DNA from: Oscillospiraceae bacterium | Lineage (GTDB): Bacteria > Bacillota > Clostridia > Oscillospirales > Oscillospiraceae | NCBI GenBank assembly: GCA_902795045.1 | Contig: CADBJU010000013.1 | Coordinates: forward strand, 1-64,000 | Reading direction: 5' to 3' | DNA: 64,000 bases | In this document: in pieces, positions 24,833 to 33,271 of the stretch | Layout of the letters: every line of letters starts with the position of its first letter | Position numbering within the stretch: position 1 is the stretch's first letter | The notes under the pieces: model-generated | What the model was told of the DNA's origin: nothing | Databases searched by the model: none | What the model saw: only the letters and a program-made list of their open reading frames with translations | Translations under genes and position numbers: made by a program

Positions 24833-24861
24833 AGCCACCGGCCCGAAAAGGGCCGATGGCT
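24833..24861 (-). terminator. Terminator downstream of the MBL hydrolase gene
   Basis: AGCCATCGGCCC and GGGCCGGTGGCT (minus strand) pair around TTTTC, followed by CTGTCTTTCC. Confidence 0.75.
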
Positions 24862-24871
24862 TCGTAAAGCT

Positions 24872-25504
24872 TCAGTCGATTTTGAGACAGACCTCGATCT
24901 CGCGGTCGAGGTGCTTGATGAACTCCCGCGCGTCGTCGAGGGAGCCGACGATGCTGGCATAGTGGGTGGGGATGACGGTGTGGGGCCGCAGGGTGTTGAC
25001 GAAGTCCGCCGCCTCCCGGGCGTTCATCGTGTAGGTGCCGCCGATGGGGACCAGGGCAATGTCGCACTGCACGGCTTCCCCCTCGGGGATGCGGTCGGTG
25101 TCGCCGGCGACGTAGATCTGGTGCGGGCCGATCTCCAGCACGTAGCCGAGCCAGCCCTTTTCCTTCGGGTGGTTGGGCTTGTTGGTGTTATAGGCGGGCA
25201 CGCCCTCGATCTCAATGCCCAGGATGCCGAGGTTTTCCTCCGCCTCCAGCGTGCGAAGCTGTGCGGGCGCGATCCCCGCGTCCAGCGCCTCCTTCTTCAT
25301 GGAGAGGGGACAGACGTAGATGGTGTCGGCCTTCGCCGCCTTGCGGAAATCCTCGGGCGAAAAGTGGTCAAAGTGCGGGTGGGTAAAGAGAATGAGGTCG
25401 GCGTCGTGCCGCTCCTCCCTGAGCCGGAAGGGATCAACGTAGGCGATGACCTTGTCGTCGATGCGGATGCTGCTGTGTTCGTTGACGGTGATGTTGTCGA
25501 GCAT
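24872..25504 (-). CDS. Metallo-beta-lactamase-fold hydrolase (UPF0173/YtkL type)
   Basis: A 210-residue protein with the MBL motif THPHFDHF (HxHxDH), a later Asp in YVAGDTDRIPE, and HYASIVGS near the end. Short length and the pattern IRIDDKVIAYVDPF fit the UPF0173 group of small MBL-fold hydrolases (UlaG-like), whose substrates are largely unknown. ATG at 25504 follows GGGAGG by seven bases; an open frame continues upstream into the tdk gene but lacks a ribosome site. Confidence 0.85.
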   Translation of the reverse strand: MLDNITVNEHSSIRIDDKVIAYVDPFRLREERHDADLILFTHPHFDHFSPEDFRKAAKADTIYVCPLSMKKEALDAGIAPAQLRTLEAEENLGILGIEIEGVPAYNTNKPNHPKEKGWLGYVLEIGPHQIYVAGDTDRIPEGEAVQCDIALVPIGGTYTMNAREAADFVNTLRPHTVIPTHYASIVGSLDDAREFIKHLDREIEVCLKID

Positions 25505-25550
25505 GTGATGACCTCCCTGATCGTATGTCCTTACAGCGGCGCGAAATCCG

Positions 25551-26132
25551 TTACGCCTCCGCTTCTCTTTTGATCCGATCTTTCCAGCACTTGTGGCACA
25601 TGGCCACATAACGGTCGTTGCCGCCGAGCAATACCTGGCTGCCCTCGGTGACGATATGGCCCTGCTCGTCGATTCGGGCGTTGACGGTGGCCTTTCTCCC
25701 GCAGGCACAGACGGTCTTGATCTCGGTCAGGGAATCCGCCAGCTCCATGAGCCGCCGGGCGCCGGGGAAGAAGTGGGTCAGAAAGTCGGTGCGCAGGCCG
25801 AAGCAGAGGACCGGCAGGTCCTCCTCGTCCACCAGGGTGCGCAGGCCGTCGATCTGCTCCGGGGTGAAAAACTGTGCCTCGTCGGCGATGATGACATCGT
25901 GCTTCCCTGCCGCGTGATAGGCCTCGATGATGTCCTCCTCCGGCGCGATGACCCGGGCGGTCTCCTTTAAGCCGATGCGGCTGCGGATCACATCCACGCC
26001 GTCACGGGTGTCGGTGCCGGGCTTGATGAGCCAGACCGTCATGCCCAGCTCCTCGTAGTTGAATTTGGTGATCAGGGCCTGGGCAGACTTGGACGAGCCC
26101 ATCGCCCCGTACTTAAAATAGAGTTTAGACAT
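25551..26132 (-). CDS. tdk: Thymidine kinase
   Basis: About 193 residues. It has the P-loop GAMGSSKS at residues 9-16, VIIADEAQFF (Walker B/DEAQF motif of type II thymidine kinases), and a zinc site of four cysteines (CACG and CHKC). It phosphorylates deoxythymidine for salvage. ATG at 26132 overlaps the end of udk by eight bases and uses the GGAGGG inside udk, so the two kinases are co-translated. Confidence 0.95.
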   Translation of the reverse strand: MSKLYFKYGAMGSSKSAQALITKFNYEELGMTVWLIKPGTDTRDGVDVIRSRIGLKETARVIAPEEDIIEAYHAAGKHDVIIADEAQFFTPEQIDGLRTLVDEEDLPVLCFGLRTDFLTHFFPGARRLMELADSLTEIKTVCACGRKATVNARIDEQGHIVTEGSQVLLGGNDRYVAMCHKCWKDRIKREAEA

Positions 26133-26757
26133 TGTCACATTTTCCCTCCAGATGGGCGCGCACACGCTCCATCAGAAGCTCCAGCGCCACCTTGTTGTGG
26201 CCGCCCTCGGGGACGATGATGTCCGCGTTGCGCTTGCTGGGCTCCACGTATTTTTCATGCATGGGCTTGACGGTGCTCAGGTACTGGTTCACCACACTCT
26301 CAAGGCTCCTGCCGCGGTCGCGCACGTCGCGCACGATACGGCGCAGGATGCGCACGTCGGCGTCGGCGTCGACAAAGACCTTGATGTCCATCAGGCTGCA
26401 AAGCTCCTTGTTCTCGAAGATCAGGATGCCCTCGACGATAATAACGCGGGCGGGCTTGACCGTGATAGTCTTCTCCGAGCGGTCGTGGATGGAGTAGTCG
26501 TAGACGGGGCAGACCACGCTGCGGCCCTTCTTGAGCGCGCGGACCGCCTCGATGAGCTGGTCGGTGTCGAAGGCGTCCGGCTGGTCGTAGTTGAGCTTGG
26601 CGCGTTCCTCATAGGGCATGTTGTGGTGCGCCTTGTAGTAGTTGTCGTGATAGATGACGGAGACCTCATGTCCGAAGCGCTGCATGAGCTTGCGGGTGAT
26701 GGTGGTTTTGCCGCTGCCGGTGCCGCCGGCAATGCCGATGACCATGACTTTATCCAT
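26125..26757 (-). CDS. udk: Uridine kinase
   Basis: A 210-residue enzyme with the P-loop GIAGGTGSGKTT near residue 8, YHDNYYKAHHNMPYEER and NYDQPDAFD (substrate-binding region), and RDVRDRGRSLESV. It phosphorylates uridine and cytidine. Together with the overlapping tdk it forms a pyrimidine-nucleoside salvage pair. A consensus-like promoter lies 34 bases upstream. Confidence 0.95.
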   Translation of the reverse strand: MDKVMVIGIAGGTGSGKTTITRKLMQRFGHEVSVIYHDNYYKAHHNMPYEERAKLNYDQPDAFDTDQLIEAVRALKKGRSVVCPVYDYSIHDRSEKTITVKPARVIIVEGILIFENKELCSLMDIKVFVDADADVRILRRIVRDVRDRGRSLESVVNQYLSTVKPMHEKYVEPSKRNADIIVPEGGHNKVALELLMERVRAHLEGKCDNV

Positions 26758-26790
26758 AGGTGACGATCCCCCTGTATCTGTTTTCTCCCC

Positions 26791-26819
26791 ATTTTACCAT
26801 ATCCGGTGTACAGTTTCAA
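26791..26819 (-). promoter_or_regulatory. Promoter of udk-tdk
   Basis: On the minus strand TTGAAA (plus 26814-26819), 17 bases, TAAAAT (26791-26796). Confidence 0.7.
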
Positions 26820-26841
26820 GAATGTTTACAGCATGCGGTGA

Positions 26842-26870
26842 TTGACGAAAACAGCGCACCGTGTTATAAT
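26842..26870 (+). promoter_or_regulatory. Promoter of the tandem CNNM/CBS genes
   Basis: TTGACG (26842-26847), 17 bases, TATAAT (26865-26870). The leader then carries a hairpin CAAATTGCGAAC-ACC-GTTCGCATTTG (26889-26914), similar to one in the trxB leader at 50123-50153. Confidence 0.75.
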
Positions 26871-26939
26871 TCACTTTAATTTTGAAACCAAATTGCGAAC
26901 ACCGTTCGCATTTGACAAAAAAGGAGTGTTTGATCCTTT

Positions 26940-28220
26940 ATGGATGACGGCAGTCGATTGCCGCTGATATTTGCGGTGCTGCTTCTTTTCTTCGCGTTCT
27001 TTTTCGCTGTGGCGGAGACGGCCTTTGCCTCCACGACCCGCGCGCGCATCCGCGTGGCGGAGGAGCGGGGCGACATGCGGGCCAAGGAGGCCCTGTATGT
27101 GCTGGACCACTTTGACCTCGCCATCAGCGCCATTCTGATCGGGACGAATATCGCCCACATTTCCATCGCCTCTCTCGTCACCCTCGCGGTCACGCGCCGC
27201 TGGGGCCTGAACGCGGTGTCGGTCAGTACGCTCATCACCACGGGAGTGGTGTTCTATTTCGGCGAGATGCTCCCCAAGAGCCTCGCCAAAAAGTTCAGCG
27301 ACAAGCTGGCCCTGGCGACCGCCTCGATGCTCGTGTTTTTCATGAAGCTCTTCCGGCCCGCCTCCCGGGTCCTGACTGCCATCGGTCAGGCGGCGGCGCG
27401 CCTTGCCCCCGGCGAGACGGAGAAGTCTGTCACCGAGGATGAGCTCTATGACATCATCGAGGACATGACCGAGGAGGGCAGCCTCGACGAGGAGCAGGGG
27501 GATCTCATCTCCTCCGCCTTGCAGTTCGGGGACGTGACGGTGGAAAACGTGCTGACGCCGCGTGTGGACCTCACGGCGCTGGACATGCACAGCAGCCATG
27601 AGCAGATCCTGGACACCATCAAGTCCTGCACCCACTCGCGACTGCCGGTCTACGAGGGCAGCATCGACAACATCGTGGGTATTCTGCAGATCCGCAAATA
27701 CATCAAGGCCTACCTCCGTGAGGGGGAAAACCTGGACATTCAGCCCCTGCTGGACGACGTGTTTTTTGTCCACCAGTCCACCAAGATCGACGAGCTGCTG
27801 CCCGTCATGTCCAAGCGCAAGCACAACATGGCCGTCGTTACCGACAACTACGGCGGCACGCTCGGCGTTGTGACAGTGGAGGACATTGTCGAGGAGCTGG
27901 TGGGCGAGATCTGGGACGAGGATGACATCGTCGAGGAGCCCATCATCGAGATCTCCAAGGGCGTGTACGAGGTGGACGCGGACGAATCCGTCAGCGACGT
28001 GTTCGAGCGCATAGGCTACGAAGACCCCGAGCAGAACGAGGAGCTCATCAACACCCTCATGGGCGAGTGGGCCTATGAGCAGTTCACCGCCATCCCCCAG
28101 CCGGGGGACTCCTTCACCTATCACCGCGTTAACGTGACGGTGATGGGCATGGAGCACAACCGTATCTTAAAACTGCGCGTGAAGCTTCTCCCCGAGGAAG
28201 AGGGAGGTGAGAAGGCATGA
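26940..28220 (+). CDS. CNNM/CBS-domain membrane protein (hemolysin/CorC family), first paralogue
   Basis: A 426-residue protein: an N-terminal DUF21/CNNM transmembrane domain (residues 10 to 160, AETAFASTTRARIRV and FGEMLPKSLAKKFSDK), two CBS domains (about 200 to 320, TPRVDLTALD and DNYGGTLGVVTVEDIVEELV) and a C-terminal CorC_HlyC domain. Such proteins are Mg2+/divalent cation exporters or regulators (CorC, YhdP/MpfA type); hemolysin is a historical name. ATG at 26940 lies 13 bases after AAGGAG. Its stop overlaps the start of a second paralogue. Confidence 0.88.
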   Translation: MDDGSRLPLIFAVLLLFFAFFFAVAETAFASTTRARIRVAEERGDMRAKEALYVLDHFDLAISAILIGTNIAHISIASLVTLAVTRRWGLNAVSVSTLITTGVVFYFGEMLPKSLAKKFSDKLALATASMLVFFMKLFRPASRVLTAIGQAAARLAPGETEKSVTEDELYDIIEDMTEEGSLDEEQGDLISSALQFGDVTVENVLTPRVDLTALDMHSSHEQILDTIKSCTHSRLPVYEGSIDNIVGILQIRKYIKAYLREGENLDIQPLLDDVFFVHQSTKIDELLPVMSKRKHNMAVVTDNYGGTLGVVTVEDIVEELVGEIWDEDDIVEEPIIEISKGVYEVDADESVSDVFERIGYEDPEQNEELINTLMGEWAYEQFTAIPQPGDSFTYHRVNVTVMGMEHNRILKLRVKLLPEEEGGEKA

Positions 28221-29491
28221 GTGTCAGCATGATCGTTCTGGGCATCCTGGTGCTTGTGTGCCTGTCGGCCTTCTTCTCCGGCGCGGAGATGGCCTATTCC
28301 TCCTGCAACCAGCTGCGCATGGAAAACCTCCGGGACGAGGGCTCGAGACGGGCCGGCGTCGTGGTGGAGATCCTCAGGCATTTTGACACGGCTTTAAGCG
28401 CCATCCTCATCGGCAACAACCTTGTGAACATCGGCGCGTCGTCGCTGGTGTCGGTGCTGGTGATCCTGGTGTCCGGCAGCGACAGACTCACCTGGGTGGG
28501 GACGCTGGTGCTCACCATTGTCATCATCATCTTCGGCGAGACCATCCCGAAGATCTGCGCCAAGCAGAGCGCCAACCGCTTCTCCCTGCGCTTTGCCTAC
28601 GTGATCCGGGCCCTGACCATCGTGCTCATGCCGGTGATCTGGCTCGTGACGGGCCTCAACTGGCTGCTGACCTCCTGGATCAAGGAGAAGAAGGACGACA
28701 GCGGCGAAGAGGCCGTGGAGGAGCTGCACTCCATCATCGAGACGGCCGAGGACGAAGAGGTCCTGGACGAGGACCAGTCGGAGCTTGTGCGCTCCGCCAT
28801 CGACTTTTCCGAGATCTCCGCCATGGAGGTCATGACCGCCCGCGTGGACGTGGTGGCCCTGGACATCGAGGACAGCTGGGAGGAGATCCTGAACCAGGTG
28901 GAAAAGGCATCCTTCTCCCGTCTGCCGGTCTATGAGGGCAGCATCGACAACATCATCGGCGTTCTCTACCTCAACCGCTTCCTCAAGGCGGTGGCGGACG
29001 GGGGCAAGACCGATATCCGCAGCCTGCTCATGCCGACCTGCTATATCTACAAGACCATGAAGCTGCCCGCGGTTTTGAACCAGCTGCGCCGCGCGAGACA
29101 GCATCTCGCGGTGGTGACCGACGAATACGGCGGCACCCTGGGCGTTCTCTCCATGGAGGACGTGCTGGAACAGATCGTGGGTGACATCTGGGACGACAAC
29201 GACGAGGTGGAGCCCGAGGTCGTAAAGCGCACCGAGGGCGAGTACGAGCTGGACGGCGCGATGATGCTCTATGAGATGGAGGAGCTGCTGGGCCTTCCCG
29301 AGGACAGCATCGAGGCCGAGAGCAACACCGTCGGCGGCTGGACCATCGAGTGCTTCGGCGGCTTTCCCCAGGTGGGCGACAGCTTTGAAAAGCAGGGCCT
29401 CAAGGTGACGGTCCTGGAGATGTCCGACGGCCGCCGTGTGGACAAGGTCCTGGTAAAGCGCGTCGAGCCCGAGGAGAAAAAGGAAACGTAA
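28217..29491 (+). CDS. CNNM/CBS-domain membrane protein, second paralogue
   Basis: A 424-residue protein with the same architecture: DUF21 membrane domain (SAFFSGAEMAYSSCNQLRME; GNNLVNIGASSLVS; FGETIPKICAKQSANR), CBS pair (TARVDVVALDIE; DEYGGTLGVLSMEDVLEQIV) and CorC_HlyC end. It overlaps the first copy by ATGA. Two divergent tandem copies suggest a heteromeric or specialised cation transporter, probably for Mg2+ or Co2+; this is inference from the family. Confidence 0.88.
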   Translation: MSVSMIVLGILVLVCLSAFFSGAEMAYSSCNQLRMENLRDEGSRRAGVVVEILRHFDTALSAILIGNNLVNIGASSLVSVLVILVSGSDRLTWVGTLVLTIVIIIFGETIPKICAKQSANRFSLRFAYVIRALTIVLMPVIWLVTGLNWLLTSWIKEKKDDSGEEAVEELHSIIETAEDEEVLDEDQSELVRSAIDFSEISAMEVMTARVDVVALDIEDSWEEILNQVEKASFSRLPVYEGSIDNIIGVLYLNRFLKAVADGGKTDIRSLLMPTCYIYKTMKLPAVLNQLRRARQHLAVVTDEYGGTLGVLSMEDVLEQIVGDIWDDNDEVEPEVVKRTEGEYELDGAMMLYEMEELLGLPEDSIEAESNTVGGWTIECFGGFPQVGDSFEKQGLKVTVLEMSDGRRVDKVLVKRVEPEEKKET

Positions 29492-29510
29492 AAAATCCCA
29501 TAACGTACAG

Positions 29511-29549
29511 AAACGGTGAAACCGCATGACCTGCGATTTCACCGTTTTT
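29511..29549. terminator. Bidirectional terminator
   Basis: AAACGGTGAAA and TTTCACCG pair across a 13-base loop, followed by TTTTTTC on the plus strand. It separates the convergent CNNM and acyl-CoA synthetase genes. Confidence 0.8.
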
Positions 29550-29560
29550 TCATAGTCTTT

Positions 29561-31843
29561 TTATTTCAGCTTGCTGCGGATCACCTTGCCGCTGGTGGTC
29601 TTGGGCAGTTCCTCCCGGAACTCCACAATACGCGGGTACTTATAAGGCGCGGTGCGGTGCTTGACGTAGTTCTGGATCTCCTTCTTGAGCTCCTCCGTGC
29701 CCTCCTTGCCCTTGACAAGCACGATGGCGGCCTTGACCACCTGGCCGCGGATCTCATCCGGCACGGCGCACACACCGCACTCGAGCACATAGGGCAGCTC
29801 CATGATCACGCTCTCGATCTCGAACGGCCCGATGCGGTAGCCGGAGGATTTGATAACATCGTCCGCGCGGCCCACGTACCAGTAATAGCCGTCCTCGTCC
29901 TGCCACGCGAGATCCCCCGTGTGGTAGTAGCCGTCGTGCCAGCAGGCGCTTGTCTCTTCTTCGTTTTCAAAGTATCCGGCAAAGAGGCCGCAGGGCGCGC
30001 CGTCGCCGGTGAAGATGCAGATCTCGCCTACCTCGCCGGCGGGAGCGGGATTGCCCTCGGGGGTGATGAGCTCCACGTCGTACTGGGGGTTGGGCTTTCC
30101 CATGGCCCCGATCTTCGGGACCATACCCACAAAGTTGCCGATGACGACGGTGGTCTCCGTCTGGCCGAAGCCCTCCATGATGGAAAGACCGGTGGCCTCG
30201 CGGAAGCGGTTGAAGACCTCGGGGTTCATGGCCTCGCCTGCGGTGGAGGCATGCTTGATGGAGCTTAAATCGTACTTGCTCAGATCCTGCTTGATGAAGA
30301 AGCGGTACATGGTGGGCGGGGCGCAGAAGGTGGTGATGTTGTACTTCTTGAACATGGGCATGATCTCGTCGGCGTTGAAGCGGTCGAAGTCGTAGACAAA
30401 GACCGCCGCCTCGCACAGCCACTGGCCGAAGATCTTGCCCCACATGGCTTTGGCCCAGCCGGTGTCGGAGATGGTCAGGTGCAGGCCGTCCGGGTCCACA
30501 CAGTGCCAGTAGCGGGCCGTGACGAACTGGCCCAGGGGGTACTTGCAGTTGTGGGCCGCAAGCTTCGGATAGCCCGTGGAGCCGGAGGTGAAGATCATCA
30601 TCATCGGATCATCGCCGCAGATGCAGTCCTCGGTGCGCGTAAAGCGGCTGGAGTACAGCTCGTACTCGGCGTCAAAGCTGCGCCAGCCCTCGACCTCGCC
30701 GTTGGTGACAATTTTGGTTTCGATCTTGCCGTACTTCTCGATGGCCGGAGCCGCCTGCCGGGTGCTGTCGCCGTCGGCGGTACAGATGATGGCGGAGATG
30801 TGCGCGACCTCAAAGCGGTAGAGGTAGTCCTTTTCCAAAAGCTGGTCCACCGCCGGGATGGCCACCGCGCCGAGCTTTTCAAGCCCGACCAGGATAGGCC
30901 AGAACTGCCAGTTGCGCCGCAGCACCAGCATCACCTTGTCGCCCTTCTTGATGCCGAGGGCGCGGAAATAGTTGGCGGCCCGGGCACTCATCTTGCGCAT
31001 CTGCCCGAAGGTGAGGCGCGTCTCCTTGCCGTAGCGGTCCACATGTAAAAGCGCGAGCTTCTCCGGCTGCTGCTCGCCCAGGGCGTCCACCACATCGAAG
31101 GCGAAGTTGAAGCGGTCGGCGTTTTCAAAGCGCACAGAGCGCAGCATGTCGCGCCCGTCCTCGATGGGGGTGATGAAGTTTTCGTAAATGCGGCGGCGCC
31201 CGGCCTCGCGCACGGCGGTGATGGCGGGCTCGGCGGCGGGCTGGGGCTCCAGCTGCTCCTCGGGTGTGAGCACGATGGCGTAGAAGTCGCAGTCCGAGCC
31301 GTTGGTGGCGATCATGCCGTGGGGCGTGGTGGAGTCGAAGTAGATGGTGTCGCCGGGGCCGAGGATCTCGGTGTGCTGGCCGAGCTGAATCTTGAGATAG
31401 CCGCGGATGACGATGTCGAACTCCTGACCCTCGTGGGTGGTGACCTCGATGGGGCGCAGCTGGGAGGCCTCGCTGAACACGCTGTGGACAAACAGCGGCT
31501 CCGCGATGCGGCGGCGGAACTTGTAGGCGAGGTTATAGTAGGTCATGCCGTGGGCCTGCTCCACGCGCCGCCCCTCGCCGCTGCGGGTGAGGATGTAGCT
31601 GGAAAGCCTGGGCGTGACACCCTCGATGAGCTCGGTCACGTCGACGTTCAGGATCTGGGCGCAGGTGTAAAGGAAAGCAAAGTTCAGCTCCTCTTCTCCG
31701 GCCTCGTAGCCCTGGTAGTCCTCCACCGTGATGCCGAGGCGCGACGCCATTTCCTCCTCGGAAATGCCGAGGATGCTGCGCAGCTCGCGGATACGGTCGG
31801 TGATCTCGTGGATCTTGTACTCCAAATCTGCCATTTTCGCCAT
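29561..31843 (-). CDS. XRE-cupin-AMP-binding acyl-CoA synthetase fusion
   Basis: About 760 residues. Residues 16-75 are an XRE-type helix-turn-helix (RSILGISEEEMASRLGITVE), residues 100-192 a cupin (HEGQEFDIVIRG, then GPGDTIYFDSTTPHG), and from about 220 a complete ANL adenylating enzyme: P-loop FTSGSTGYPK, GFGQTETT, YHTGDLAW, VGRADDVIKSSGYRIGPFE and the catalytic lysine in TTSGKVIR. The C-terminal part is of the medium-chain/acetyl-CoA synthetase-like type. ATG at 31843 follows GGGAGG by eight bases. A T-box leader with its own terminator precedes the gene. The N-terminal half is like the separate XRE-cupin regulators; here it may sense the acid or bind DNA. Substrate unknown; a branched-chain acid is a reasonable guess. 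Confidence 0.88.
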   Translation of the reverse strand: MAKMADLEYKIHEITDRIRELRSILGISEEEMASRLGITVEDYQGYEAGEEELNFAFLYTCAQILNVDVTELIEGVTPRLSSYILTRSGEGRRVEQAHGMTYYNLAYKFRRRIAEPLFVHSVFSEASQLRPIEVTTHEGQEFDIVIRGYLKIQLGQHTEILGPGDTIYFDSTTPHGMIATNGSDCDFYAIVLTPEEQLEPQPAAEPAITAVREAGRRRIYENFITPIEDGRDMLRSVRFENADRFNFAFDVVDALGEQQPEKLALLHVDRYGKETRLTFGQMRKMSARAANYFRALGIKKGDKVMLVLRRNWQFWPILVGLEKLGAVAIPAVDQLLEKDYLYRFEVAHISAIICTADGDSTRQAAPAIEKYGKIETKIVTNGEVEGWRSFDAEYELYSSRFTRTEDCICGDDPMMMIFTSGSTGYPKLAAHNCKYPLGQFVTARYWHCVDPDGLHLTISDTGWAKAMWGKIFGQWLCEAAVFVYDFDRFNADEIMPMFKKYNITTFCAPPTMYRFFIKQDLSKYDLSSIKHASTAGEAMNPEVFNRFREATGLSIMEGFGQTETTVVIGNFVGMVPKIGAMGKPNPQYDVELITPEGNPAPAGEVGEICIFTGDGAPCGLFAGYFENEEETSACWHDGYYHTGDLAWQDEDGYYWYVGRADDVIKSSGYRIGPFEIESVIMELPYVLECGVCAVPDEIRGQVVKAAIVLVKGKEGTEELKKEIQNYVKHRTAPYKYPRIVEFREELPKTTSGKVIRSKLK

Positions 31844-31866
31844 GCTTGTGTCCTCCCTTGAATGGA

Positions 31867-32150
31867 TAAAAAAACGCCCCGGAATAAATTCCGGGGACGA
31901 CGTAAACACATCGCGGTACCACCCCTGTTGCGTCCCGATGGGACGCCGCTCAGCGCTCTGTCAAGCGCTTTGGCTCTTACGCGGCTTCACGGGAGGCTCT
32001 ACTGACGCGGGAGTACCCGCGCTTTCTGCGCTCCGGCTCCGGAGTGACAGACCATGGGGCGGCTTCGCTATCTGCTCGCAGCTAACGCAGACTCTCTGAA
32101 AACCGGGCCGCCGGGCCCTCTCCATCAATGCCTTTGGGCTGTATACAATT
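31867..32150 (-). promoter_or_regulatory. T-box riboswitch leader of the acyl-CoA synthetase gene
   Basis: On the minus strand the T-box sequence GGGGTGGTACCGCG (plus 31912-31925) is followed by a terminator CCCCGGAAT-AA-ATTCCGGGG with TTTTTTT. Upstream is a stem I apex CAGAGAGTCTGCG...GCGAGCAGA, of the conserved AGAGAG/GCTGCGAG type, and helix GGCGGC/GCCGCC closing the specifier loop. The base of stem I pairs GGAG with CTCC; by analogy with glyQS the specifier before A-CTCC is GTC (plus 32046-32048), which would mean valine. The specifier is tentative. Uncharged tRNA would prevent termination and switch the gene on. Confidence 0.85.
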
Positions 32151-32160
32151 ATTGACAAGG

Positions 32161-32189
32161 ATTATATAATTATACATGCTGATTGTCAA
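32161..32189 (-). promoter_or_regulatory. Consensus promoter of the T-box transcript
   Basis: On the minus strand TTGACA (plus 32184-32189), 17 bases, TATAAT (32161-32166): both hexamers are perfect consensus. Control therefore lies downstream, in the T-box. Confidence 0.85.
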
Positions 32190-32308
32190 GGATTTTTTGA
32201 AGGCAATCGGTGCTTGTGTTGAATTTGTAAACAATTCCGCACCGCTCTTGACAGCGGCGTCGCGGCTTCCTAAAATGGGCAAAGCAATGAAAAGGAAAGG
32301 TGAGCGAC

Positions 32309-32710
32309 ATGAGAGAAAAACTGCGTCAGATCTTCACAGGGCGGCAGGGGATGGACGAGCTGTCCAAGCTCCTGTTCTGGGCGGGCATCGTGCTGCTCGG
32401 GCTGTCGGCCTTTCTCGGCGGCGGCCTCGGCTCTGTTTTGAGCTCCTTCGGGCTCATGGGCCTGATCCTCGCCTTTGTCCGCGCCTTCTCACGGAACCTG
32501 CCCATGCGGGAGGCGGAAAACATGCTCCTGCTCCGCTGGGCCGAGAAGAAGAAGCACGCCTTCGCCGCTTGGAAGGACCGCGTCCATAACCGCAGGGACT
32601 ATAAATACTTCCGGTGCCCCGGCTGCGGAAAGTGGCTGCGCGTGCCCCGGCACAAGGGCAAGATCCACATCAGCTGCCGCTGCGGCTATACGCTTTACCG
32701 GAAGACATGA
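32309..32710 (+). CDS. Small membrane protein with a C-terminal zinc ribbon
   Basis: About 133 residues. Two hydrophobic segments (about 20-60) are followed by a basic region (AEKKKHAFAAWKDRVHNRRD) and a zinc-ribbon-like end (CPGCGKWLRVPRHKGKIHIS then CRCG), with four cysteines in CxxC...CxC form. ATG at 32309 follows AAAGGTG. The family is common in clostridia but has no known role that I can name. It is isolated between two terminators. Confidence 0.7.
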   Translation: MREKLRQIFTGRQGMDELSKLLFWAGIVLLGLSAFLGGGLGSVLSSFGLMGLILAFVRAFSRNLPMREAENMLLLRWAEKKKHAFAAWKDRVHNRRDYKYFRCPGCGKWLRVPRHKGKIHISCRCGYTLYRKT

Positions 32711-32714
32711 ACAG

Positions 32715-32757
32715 ACAGCGCCCCGTCTTTTACCCATGGTAAACGGCGGGGCGCTGT
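32715..32757. terminator. Bidirectional terminator
   Basis: ACAGCGCCCCG and CGGGGCGCTGT pair around a 21-base loop that itself contains TTTACC/GGTAAA. It serves the zinc-ribbon gene and the convergent yabR-like gene. Confidence 0.8.
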
Positions 32758-32759
32758 GC

Positions 32760-33206
32760 TTATCTTCTGCGGCGCTGCTTGTGCTCGGCATACATGCGGC
32801 TGTCGGCAATGCGGCTGTCCGACTCCTGCATGAATTTCTTGAGCCTGTCTTCAAATTCCTGGTTCCCGCTGGTCTCCGCGGCGGGCGGGACATTGCGGGG
32901 CGCGCGCGGGGAGAGCGCGGCATATACCGGCGGCTCGGGGCGCTTTGGGCGCGCGTCGGTACGCGGCTGCTCGGGCAGGGCGCGCTTGATCGAAAGGTTG
33001 ATCTTCCCCTCGGGCGTGACGCTCAAAAGCTTTACCTTCACCGTCTGCCCGACCTGTACATGCTCACTGACATCGCTGACGAAGGCGTTGGCCACCTCAG
33101 AGATGTGCACAAGACCGCTCTTGCCGCCGGGGAGCGCGACAAAAGCCCCAAACTTGGTGATACCGCTGACCTTACCCTCGAGTATCTCGCCAATTTCCCA
33201 ATCCAT
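32760..33206 (-). CDS. yabR: S1 RNA-binding domain protein (YabR-like)
   Basis: A 148-residue protein whose first 75 residues are an S1 domain (EGKVSGITKFGAFVALPGGK, GLVHISEVA, VKVKLLSV and GKINLSIKRA). The rest is a basic, Pro/Arg-rich tail. It is the last gene of the block yabP-yabQ-divIC-yabR, the same order as in Bacillus subtilis, which supports the name. S1 proteins of this class bind RNA or ribosomes; its exact role is unknown. Confidence 0.85.
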   Translation of the reverse strand: MDWEIGEILEGKVSGITKFGAFVALPGGKSGLVHISEVANAFVSDVSEHVQVGQTVKVKLLSVTPEGKINLSIKRALPEQPRTDARPKRPEPPVYAALSPRAPRNVPPAAETSGNQEFEDRLKKFMQESDSRIADSRMYAEHKQRRRR

Positions 33207-33271
33207 GGATTATCCTCTCTGTCTCTTTTCAAGCTCTGTCCGGAAAGGCCGGACCCCGCTGCTGTGCCGGT

